From Colias croceus (Eukaryota > Arthropoda > Insecta > Lepidoptera > Pieridae), in contig NC_059552.1 of NCBI RefSeq assembly GCF_905220415.1, positions 6,277,001-6,341,000 on the forward strand: DNA of 64,000 bases. Direction: 5' to 3'. Shown in pieces: positions 1 to 12,100 of this stretch (positions are counted from its first letter, which is position 1; every line of letters starts with the position of its first letter). A program made the position numbers and the translations under genes. The notes beneath the pieces are model-generated. The model had not been told where the DNA came from. It did no database searches and was given only the letters and a program-made list of their open reading frames with translations.

Positions 1-156
1 ATCATTTCCTTGTCGTATAAGGAATTATCATCATAATCAATAAACGTACCAGCCACTCAGACCACAACATAATATGGCATCCACATCCATAACAAATAAC
101 ACTGATCCACAATACTTAACCAATTGATATTTGCGAGGATAAACACATTCAAATAC

Positions 157-3100
157 CTGTCTTGATATACTATCTTCGTCACCTTGGGAACTTCGGTTTG
201 TGTAAGTTCCACCAATACACCTGAAAGTAAAGTCATTTTTTACGTTTCTTATGAAAACAACTAAATATGACTCTATGATTCAAACATTTTAAAAATATTT
301 CTTCCATTAGTTGCATTCTTTTGAAGATATTCTTACCGAACCAAATGCGCTAAAATAGCTTTAACCCATCGTATTTTGCCACTGTTGAGCAACTCCATCA
401 GTTGTTTAGGATGATATTGCGGCAACACTGGACATGCCATCTGTGATGCTTCAAACAACCCGAAGTCCGGCATGTAGTCCAATAATGGCTGGAAATAAAT
501 TTGTGTTTCATAAAAAATAATTAAAAAAAAAATGTCCGCGTGTACTAGTGTACCTACACACGTAAGTCAAAACTTCTTTATTTTTCAAAAAATAATTTAC
601 TACATATATGCAACTTTACAGAAATACGTCGAATCACGCGTGTTAGGGATAAGAAAAAGATGGCACGTAACGGAAAAATGTTACACTAAATTTTTTTCTA
701 ACCGCGATAAAGAAGTTTCACTTCAATACGTATTAATCTGGTTTAATATTGTTCAAATGATGAGTTAAGATTGTAAATTTTACTATTTTTTAGCAACCTT
801 TATGGTGTTTCGTATAAAAAAAGTATTAACACCACATGGTGAGAATATATATAATCTACAGCCAATAAAATATAGTTAATTATACTTGTGGCTGATCCGG
901 TTGCGCTTTATTCCTCCGTCTCGCGTCTCTCTCAAGCAGCTGCAAGTTGATAGACGACACACGCTGCAAGTGCGGCGCTGATACACGCAAGTCTGAGTCA
1001 CGGAGGGCACGAGATTCCCCGCCCTCTTCTACCTCCTACGAGGGAATTAAAAATATTGTTTTATCGAATAATAGTTACATTTACATACATAAAGTGATAT
1101 TGCTGTTTTATAATACTCGAAGATTATATCAGTTACTTATAAATGTTAAACGTTAACTTGACTAACTCAACCCTAAAGAAAAACTCAACTATGTAGCATC
1201 AAAATGCATATGTATTTTATATTTAATTATTATACCTGTCCACTCATCTGTCCAGAAGTGATCTGTTGATTCTCCGGCTTCCACTGCGAGTAGACGTGCA
1301 TTTCTGAGTCCATGCCCACAACGAGTATACCGTCTCGAACCCACGATATCTGCATTGGTAGTGGGGGAAGTCCATCAGCTGTTTTGAGCTCGATTCTTCG
1401 TAACTGCATCCAACGGATCTCTTCGACGAATAGCGGCGCTGCTAGCGATGAAGCTTTGCGAAGTATGGGTCGGTTGTTGTTTATCGATTCTTTCATAGCC
1501 TACAATAAAAATAAATATTCATTCATTAAACCTCTTTATGCAAATTTATAATAAGAAGATGTACATAAAATATTTTAATTTTTACTTGCATAGTATAAAG
1601 GTAGCTTATAAATATTTGAATAATTTTAAAGAAATGAAAAATGCAATAATTTCACTACGCAATCGATTTTTTTTATACCTTTTAAAATCTATCGGGAATT
1701 ACTATAAATTTAGCATCGTTAATGTACTATACCTTACCTTAATATTAGCTTGCGCCAAATCACTAGACACCGGAGTGAACAGCAATACTCTGGATCCCAC
1801 AGCAACCGTCAGTATATGAGACCCGTCTTCCTTCGACACCCAGTCCAGTTGTACCAAATGTTTCTGTGTAAGGGGGCAAGTGTTGCCGTTCTCCATGATG
1901 CTTCTGCGCAGAGATTGGAGAGTACTGAAGGATGGCACAGCGAGTAGACCGGCAGCTTTGCCCGGGTCCGCTTCTCCGTTACGGTTGTTACGGCTCTCGT
2001 CGGAAGACAACGTTTGGAGTACCTGTAAGGAAATCGCATTAAAATTTTGCCAGAAAGCTTTTTTGGATAAATAATTGCTTACATGTAAAATATATAATAT
2101 ATATAAGTTTATCCAAAATAGAAATTTGTAGTTGTTATCCTAAATTGAACATTATTTAATTATACTTGAGTGACAACTAACCTGATTAATCCTCTGTTTC
2201 TTCTGCATGAACGTCGTATCGTGCAAGTAAGAGAGATCGATCTGTGTGTCCGTGCACACTCCCACACGCGGGAGGCTCACGTTTCTCAAAGGTATCGTGT
2301 CTTCTAGGAGCCATTCAGCACCGCCAGTACTCTCGCATTCGTACACGCAAACGCATAGGTTGACAAAACGTGCGTCAGGGTTGTTAGGATTGGTGGTTGA
2401 GAGGGTTTTTGGACGCGTGAACGAGCGTCCGCACTTATATGCGCACGCGATACGTCCGGAGTACGCGGCGCTTATATGCAGTGGTTGGCCTAAAAATATC
2501 ATGAAAAATATTATTCAAATCACAATCCAAACACTTTACAACTAATTTAAAACAGCTTGAATGAAATAAGTAATTATTCAGGGTGATATCAAAATATACC
2601 TGGAATGTCTATAGTCGATTCTTGGTCTTTGTTCATCATTTCCCATTCCTTCCACGTATACTCAAAATCGTCATCTTTTTTAGTGACGTTGCACTTCCAA
2701 AATCTGTAAAGAACATACTTTTACAATCGCTTCTATTTGGTTAACACAAAAACGTCTTATTATTTCTTACCGTACAAATATTATAAACGAAAACATAGTT
2801 ATTGTGCAACTTTAGTTCCAGAATAAGTAAACTATAGCTTGCTTTAAGCGTGGGTTAGAGGGGTCGGCCATGGGCGAAACCGTGGGGCAAAGCAGAGCAA
2901 AGTGTATCTTAATAAAGCTAGATTTTCATCGTTATTAATGCCTTTATTGATTTATCAGTGCCGATACACAAATATATAAGTTTCCGTAGTTTACCTGAGT
3001 GTGCTATCCGAACAGGCGGTAGCAAGTATGTATGGTGCAAGACAAGCTGGATATATAGAAGCTGAGCTCAAGTGACCTGCCGCTGGAGTAGCGTGGATGA

Positions 3101-6100
3101 CATCCACACCTTCCGGTAGTGATAGCGGACATTCACAGACCTAGGTCACGAGAATTTTAATATTTATACTTGTAGTTGAAGTTATACAGTTCGACTACAA
3201 ATTCAAATTCAAATTATATTTATTTGCAAGAATGTAGTTACAAATTATAGATGTTTTCATTACAATATTATGTGGCTAATACATTCTACCCATTGATTGG
3301 GTGTGCAAATATTAAAAAAGAAAGTTGATTAGTTTAATTATTTAAATGTTAACAAATTCCAATATAAGATATCACGTACTATAATGATAGATTCATGAAT
3401 TGGGCTTACGTAAGATAAATTATTTTTGCGAAAACGTACAACTGAATAGAATAAGTAATAATCTTGTTTTATTACCATAATTTGAATCAATTATTAAAAG
3501 CGGAAAATCTATATTGGAGTGTAGTTATTCGATTATTGCGTTAGAAAGTGTAAATCAATAATATTCCACACTCCAACTTAATACAATGTAGATGTATAAT
3601 TTATGTATGAATCATGTACCTTTTTAGTAGTAATTGCAAGATGTGAATGATAATGCTGTGTAGGCGTTGGTTGGTCAGCATCAACAGACACTGAATTCTT
3701 TCGAGACTCTCCCCCTTCATCTTCTTGTACCAAAGCACTATCCGGTACGTACATCATGCTGTTCGTCATATCATCTACAAACATAACTAAGTATAAACGA
3801 ACGAATACAGAAAAAAATCATTGATAATATTTAATGTAGTTAAATTATATTGGAAACAATTGCCTATATTCATAAAAACACCCGTTCATGAAATAAAGCG
3901 ATAAATGCGTAATAAATTGAACATATTTTTTCTGTTAAAAATATCCATAAGCTTAAATATTGTATACATAAATTACAACTAAGCACATACAAAGCACAAG
4001 TACAAAATATTTTCTTAAATTTTCATAAAGATAAAATTCCAAAATACCATTAGGATCCGCTTGCGAAGATACAGTAAGCCGCCACATATGCACAGTAGAG
4101 CCTCCATCGGTTCTCTCTAGCACCACGATATAGAAGGGCTCATTGAAAACTGCCGCTTTACGTAGATCAACTATTGCTTCGAGACCAGCTTCCGTTATTG
4201 TGTTCACGTCTGATCCTTCCACACCGGAGTCCGCGCTTTCCGTGTCGGTTGATGTTCTTTCACCTATAGTTTGAAAATAATTTTTATATCACTATTCACT
4301 ACATAGTATAAAACAAGTCGCTTTCTCTGTCCCTATGTCCCTTTGTATGCTTAAATCTTTAAAACTACGCAACGGATTTTGATGCGGTTTTTTTTAATAG
4401 ATAGAGTGATTCAAGAGGAAGGTTTTAGTATATAATTTATTAGGTTTTAGACAAAGCGGGCGAAGCCGCGGGCGGTAAGCTAGTTAATTATAAAATTTTC
4501 AAGAGAAAGTCAATATTTGCACTAGTAAAAAAAAAGTCATGCGGAGACGTCACATCTCTTAACGGTGTAATCACATCTCTTAACGGTGCCGGTGGTTTAA
4601 TCGGTTATTGAATTGCTGTGAAAAATTGGATGTTTAATGTGTGTTAAGGTGTAGGTTCATCTAATTTTCACAGCTAGCAAATTGAGTATTTTTCCCAATG
4701 TTGTTATTATTCATTGTTTCACATTCTTCTACTAAAAAAAAATCGCTGAAAATTAAACATACCCGTAATCAATTGCTCTTGAAACACGTGCAATAGTTGC
4801 GTATTATGCCAGTCATGCGTCGCGTCCGCTATAGCGTGCAACTGTATGATCGCTCCCGGCCGTGCGGTGGACTGTTGGGATACGATCTTAAACCGATCGT
4901 GGAGGGGAACTCCACCCCCTTCTTCTATTGTAGAGTCCGATGACATTGACATTGTGTCGTGCTGGGAAAATGTATTTGTTTCATTTTTTTTTTGTTTTTA
5001 GTAGTTGGTATGATAATATAATACTAGGATTGTAGAAAAAATGTTAGGTTATAGGTTGAATCATTTTAATACGACCCACAAAAATACACTATGTATATAT
5101 TTAAGCGAAAATATAATATATTATATACAGGTACTATAACTACATTTCTAATGGGACTTTTTATGGAAATATAAAAGTTAGCTGAGCTATCTACAAAATA
5201 ATTATACCATTACATCTTTATGACGTCGTTCTGACGATGCTATTTCTGCTAACAACGTGCGAGCATCGATAACTGCTTGAAACAGTCGTAAGCTCTCTCC
5301 GTCACTCGCAACAAAACACGCTGATGGAGAATTGGAGAGATTTCCTAGTGTAGTGCTAGAATAAATAAATTTATTACAATATCTTACACATTATAGAAAA
5401 TAGAAATACATATAAAAAAATACAATTGGCGTTTAAAATAGTTAGGGTTTATAGAAGTTAACCTAGTTATAACAACATTAATCGATTTTTCATTGCCACG
5501 AGATAGACGCTTTAAATACTTCAGAAACATTCAAACTAACGAGATAAGAAAAAAAAAATATTACATTTACATTTTACACCTCAAACACTATACTTGACGG
5601 GCGAACGCATTCGACGTGCCACATTATCATCTCAGAACATAACCCACCTCCCACTAATTAGCCAAGTATATTACCACAAAAATTAAAAGCAAAAGCAGCC
5701 TTATTACCTGGGCAGTAAGGTAGGCAGCCAAGCCACATTACTGAACGCGGAGAGATGCGGCGAGTTGACTCGCGCCAGTTCGGCCACACCACCAGACTTG
5801 CCGAGCGGACCCACGCATTCCACGCGCCACATTATTAGTTCAGAACATAGTCCACCCGCCGCTAGTTGATCTGGTGTGGGTGCCGTTTCACGTGCTTCGT
5901 CTGTTTTTTTTAACATTTTTATCAGTCAGAACGAAACATCATATATTTCTATTTATGCTACAAATAATTAGAAGAATTTTCGTAAAAGTATTACTAGATA
6001 ATTAGGAGCGAGTGCTGCAACCAGAAAATGAATTAAATTATAATTTATCATCCCATAGAACGACTAATGAATTATGTTAATTTGTTTTGCTAAAAAAAAT

Positions 6101-9100
6101 GGGTGATGTTTCATTTGTGTGATATATCTATCCGTATTTAAAGTGCATTTTAATAACAGAAAGCACTTACCAGATATATTGTGGTGACTAGTTGTTAGTA
6201 ATAGCGGTAATACTGGATGGCATGTTATATCGTTGACTCTAAACCGATGTCCTGACGCTCTTGAAGCGTGGCCTATTGAGAGGACCTGTAAGAAAATTTA
6301 CATATGAGTCCTTATCTCGTAAGGTTTGTGCAGAAAACAAATAGTCACAAATTATCACGTAATATTTATTATTTATGAGATACTTATTAGTTATTATATA
6401 TACCTGAGAGAACTTGGATTTATCATCGAAAGTCAACTGCCAGAGATTTAGCGTGCCATTGGTATGGTTTGTGACCATTGAAATGACAGGTGCCGACTCT
6501 AATACGTCGGAGTCCTGGTTCTCCAAGTCTTCTGTTGTAATACTTGTTTTGCGTTTCATATCAGTGTCGTTTTCTTCTCCCTCTCCTGTATTCGAGATTT
6601 GTTATTAATATCTTTATCTTTAAGCTTTTAAAAAACAATTTTTTAATAAATGTAAATTTGAGACTGACCATTTTCCCGATTTTCTGCTTGTTGTTCTGCG
6701 GTCTGTGGCCATTCGGTCTCTTCTTTTTCTTCTTGAACACTTTCTAATGGGGTTGTTACTGTTTCGGGTTGCAGTGGACCTGATAAATATGAAATAATTA
6801 AATATTGATTTGTCTATCAAAACCACGCCCAGTTGACAAAATTCACGTGTATAAGTGCTTATGTACTTGATTACGCGAACACTTTGTTTATCACAACCAT
6901 ACTGCAACACACGATCACGTGACATAGCGGCTTTGATATAGAGTTCCGATCTATAGTCCTTTCCACCTAAGATGATTTCTGTGACACATCGATTTTTGAC
7001 ACGTGTAGAGATGTCTTTACTGAAATCATATCAATTGTTTCCGATAATCGATAATATTTTATATGGAAATGAAATCGATTTGAATAATATACCAAAATTA
7101 GTTTTTTCGGCATTTCGCCAACAATTAACTAAGGAAACTTAGCAAACAACAGCAACAAAAAGTCAACAATAACAATTAGTAACAATAACAGAATACCACC
7201 TAAAGTATCAATATAAAAATGCAACTTGTATACAAGGCTGACGCACTCGTAGTAGACGATTGACTCGATTGACAAACGATCACAAGATGGGCGCCGATTA
7301 TATGATTTTCCAACTCTATGATTTTTCAACGATCCATTTCATGTTTGTGTTATTTTATTTTATTTTTCATTATATTAAATTAAACAATACTGTTTTTGAT
7401 TTCTAAGCTTAAGATGTTTCATTTTTATATTTTTGGTAATAATGCCGCCATAAAATAAAAATATTATGCACTAAAATTATTTTGGCGTTTTAAACATAAA
7501 ATACGTAATTCGGAACACGATGAAGTGTCACAGGAATCATCATAGCTGAAAAGGACTAAATATTTTGTAATATGACAGTATTCTCATGTAGCATTGTGGC
7601 GATAACTTTTTACATTACTGGGAAAAATGCGTTCTAAGAACCTTCCTTCTTTTCCGTCGCAGTCTGTGTCAGTACTAAATAGTGAATCATGCCCGAAGTG
7701 ACCGGCTTCACGTCTGCCGGTATACTATGTGCTGAGGTGTGTACCGTACCCGCAGTGACCGGCTTCACGTCTGCCGGTATACTATGTGCTGAGGTGTGTA
7801 CCGCACCCGCAGTGACCGGCTTCACGTCTGCCGGTATACTATGTGCTGAGGCGTGTACCGTACCCGCAGTGACCGGCTTCACGTCTGCCGGTATACTATG
7901 TGCTGAGGCGTGTACCGTACCCGCAGTGACCGGCTTCACGTCTGCCGGTATACTATGTGCTGAGGCGTGTACCGTACCCGCAGTGACCGGCTTCACGTCT
8001 GCCGGTATACTATGTGCTGAGGCGTGTACCGTACCCGCAGTGACCGGCTTCACGTCTGCCGGTATACTATGTGCTGAGGTGTGTACCGCACCCGCAGTGA
8101 CCGGCTTCACGTCTGCCGGTATACTATGTGCTGAGGCGTGTACCGTACCCGCAGTGACCGGCTTCACGTCTGCCGGTATACTATGTGCTGAGGCGTGTAC
8201 CGTACCCGCAGTGACCGGCTTCACGTCTGCCGGTATACTATGTGCTGAGGCGTGTACCGTACCCGCAGTGACCGGCTTCACGTCTGCCGGTATACTATGT
8301 GCTGAGGCGTGTACCGTACCCGCAGTGACCGGCTTCACGTCTGCCGGTATACTATGTGCTGAGGCGTGTACCGTACCCGCAGTGACCGGCTTCACGTCTG
8401 CCGGTATACTATGTGCTGAGGCGTGTACCGTACCCGCAGTGACCGGCTTCACGTCTGCCGGTATACTATGTGCTGAGGTGTGTACCGCACCCGCAGTGAC
8501 CGGCTTCACGTCTGCCGGTATACTATGTGCTGAGGCGTGTACCGTACCCGCAGTGACCGGCTTCACGTCTGCCGGTATACTATGTGCTGAGGCGTGTACC
8601 GTACCCGCAGTGACCGGCTTCACGTCTGCCGGTATACTATGTGCTGAGGCGTGTACCGTACCCGCAGTGACCGGCTTCACGTCTGCCGGTATACTATGTG
8701 CTGAGGCGTGTACCGTACCCGCAGTGACCGGCTTCACGTCTGCCGGTATACTATGTGCTGAGGCGTGTACCGTACCCGCAGTGACCGGCTTCACGTCTGC
8801 CGGTATACTATGTGCTGAGGTGTGTACCGCACCCGCAGTGACCGGCTTCACGTCTGCCGGTATACTATGTGCTGAGGCGTGTACCGTACCCGCAGTGACC
8901 GGCTTCACGTCTGCCGGTATACTATGTGCTGAGGCGTGTACCGTACCCGCAGTGACCGGCTTCACGTCTGCCGGTATACTATGTGCTGAGGCGTGTACCG
9001 TACCCGCAGTGACCGGCTTCACGTCTGCCGGTATACTATGTGCTGAGGCGTGTACCGTACCCGCAGTGACCGGCTTCACGTCTGCCGGTATACTATGTGC

Positions 9101-12100
9101 TGAGGCGTGTACCGTACCCGCAGTGACCGGCTTCACGTCTGCCGGTATACTATGTGCTGAGGCGTGTACCGTACCCGCAGTGACCGGCTTCACGTCTGCC
9201 GGTATACTATGTGCTGAGGCGTGTACCGTACCCGCAGTGACCGGCTTCACGTCTGCCGGTATACTATGTGCTGAGGCGTGTACCGTACCCGCAGTGACCG
9301 GCTTCACGTCTGCCGGTATACTATGTGCTGAGGCGTGTACCGTACCCGCAGTGACCGGCTTGGTCCGGTGGCGCACGTACAGCGGCTGCGCGGCCGCGTG
9401 GTAGAGCGCGGCCGGCGTGCACATGGTGGTCGCGTCGCCCAGCGGGAACGCGGACGGGATGCGCGCGGAGAACGACACTTGTGCCTGCCGGATCGCGCCC
9501 GCTTGCAGCTCGTCCAGCCACTCGCACACCCTGTATAGTTACGTTATAGTTAAGGGTGGGAAGTTGGCAATCGCAACGCACTTGCGCATCGTGTTGCATG
9601 CTAGTTTATATTTGACTGTCGAGGAAAGTGATATTACATTAAAAAAATAATTTAAAATTTTTGGAATGAAAGTAAAAGAAAGTTAAATACATAAACTAAA
9701 AAAATAACCTGAACATAGTCTACAAAGCTATAGATAACTATCATCTACAAAAAAAAGCCATATATTTTTAACTGTCACGAATTTATGAATATAACAACAC
9801 CAAGTATTCCTAAACTATTTAATTATAAACTCACCATATAAGAAAACTGCCATCAACAGGGTGTATAGAGAACAGCAGATCGGGACTCTGGTGCCAATCT
9901 CGCAATAGCCCTTCTATCTTTGCGTCGAGCGAGTCCGGCAAGTGCGTGCACGTGACGTCAGTTGCGATCGAGTTTATGGACGTCGTGTTTGACAGGCTTG
10001 GATGGCTATGGTTACCGTTACCTATAAATTGAAAAATTAATGAAAATTATCATATGTAGTAAATATTCGTTTGCAAAATGTTCACTATACGTATACATGC
10101 ATTGTAAGATACTGTTTAACACCGTTCTGTAACTCCAACTGCCTTTTTTACTAAGCAATTATTATTACGTAATAGCAGGATTACCTTCATTTTTTTTAGA
10201 AATAGCAGAGTAAAAACAAGTACAAAAGAGATATTATAGTATAGTAAAAAAAAATGTTAAAAATATTGAAAAAAAAGTTCATTTTTATTAGAATTCAAAC
10301 AAAATTTATTATGAGATTTGCAAAATTTTCAAACAAGAAAGACGAAGCATTAAGCTCATGATTACATTACCTGGATTCTCATCGCTATTGCTGTCCTCAG
10401 ATAGTACTTTAGTCAAGTGATGGCTCGGCCGTCTATTTCCTACTTTGCAGCATGGAATAAGCATTCAACTTATTTACGAAGCAAATTTTGTTATATAAAT
10501 TGGCGTATCTACTTTATAGGTCCTATACGATTTAGTGAATATATTGTGTTTCTCAAATGTATATTCTTAGGAAACTTTCTAGAACTATATTGTAACTTTC
10601 GTACATGTTCAGTGTATTTTGTATGTGTTTATTGAAAGTATGAGGGCAATCATATAGGATCTTAGTGTTAGCGTTTGCGATGTATTAATGAATGTATAAG
10701 TATTGACAAAGAAAATAAATATGATTATAATCGATTTCGAACTAAATAAAAGACGAAATAAATGTCTTACTTTCATGTTCGCCATCGTGATGTGCGGTAT
10801 GATCTGATCCGGAACCACCTTCTTCTGTTTCTTCTTTATCTAGAATCTGAATGAATAATATTTTAATACAAAAATTATCAGAGTTATAAATACACACATT
10901 TATACATTTAAATAAAAGTAGAACTGTTACTTTTTTAGTTAAATCATGTAGTATAGCTTCCGCTTGACTTGTAAAGTGCATTTCTTTGTTATGTAGCCAA
11001 TGCAGGATGAAGCGACCACCTCCAGACAGAGACGGCACTAGCGGTATATCCGTCTCAGCGTTTATTGATGCTGCTAGATGGAAATGAAGACCTAGAAAGA
11101 GGAGAAAAATAACAATTCAATTATTATGGTGTGTTATAAGATGTAATGAAAATACTAATAACATATCCGACTCGAAGGACCAAATTTTTTATCGCCTTTT
11201 TACCTTGAATTTATGTACGAATTTGATTATATTGATACTTATTATGAATATCTATATTTTTTTATCTTTCAAATGTTAAAAAAAGTAATATTGTATAAAC
11301 TTACCACCCGTATATGAAGTAGAGTGATAGGGGTTGTGGAAATCGTGAGCACTGTAGGTGGAAGGCAGTGTTGGGATAGGCGCGCTCGGCTGCTTCGACG
11401 ACTGTGCGTTACGTCGGATATGGAAACACGTTCTAGAACAAATTTATTAGCAATCATTTCTTGTGAATATTTTACATGCTTTTCGAATAAACTTACTTCT
11501 CACTTCGTGTGAATTAGCACTCAAAACATATTCATATACAGCATTCTAAATCATAAACACGGATTTTAAAATTCTCACTTATTTACTTCATGCGCTGCAA
11601 AGCAGACATTTTTATTCACATACATTATTCTTCTTCCAAATATCAACATTGACATAAGGCATATATTGTATCTTAAGCACATTCCCTTACTGACTCCGTG
11701 CGCTTTAAGCACTGTAAAGCATATTTTAATCATCCATGTTCCAATTATGAAAGATAATGTTCCAAAAACAGACGATCTTTCACTACTCGTGCTTCATTCT
11801 TTAATCGCTGCAAAGCACACATAATAAAATCACATAGAAAACAACAACAGCCCTTTCACTTCTCACTAAGCGCTGTAAAGCGAACATTAGTACATCACAT
11901 GAAAAATTCCAAATTCAAATCCCAACTCACTTCATATGCTTCAAGCGCTGCATGAACCGATGCTTGTGGCGGTGCGTCGCGCGCTGCCTGCGCGGCGGGG
12001 ACCGAGAGTGTGCAGTCACCGAGCCGCCCCACTCGTCCTCCGGCAATAGTGTCTCCGCCCACACGCGGCAGATGTTGTCCACGCATGACGTCACTAGCAC

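Noticed and set aside
1..55. A further Rbcn-3A exon at the left edge
   Set aside because: One minus-strand frame reads GTFIDYDDNSLYDKEM, which looks coding, but its only nearby acceptor gives the wrong phase after the exon 220-157, so I could not place it.
7696..9361. CRISPR array or satellite DNA
   Set aside because: The units are contiguous with no unique spacers, and the array is embedded in a eukaryotic coding exon.
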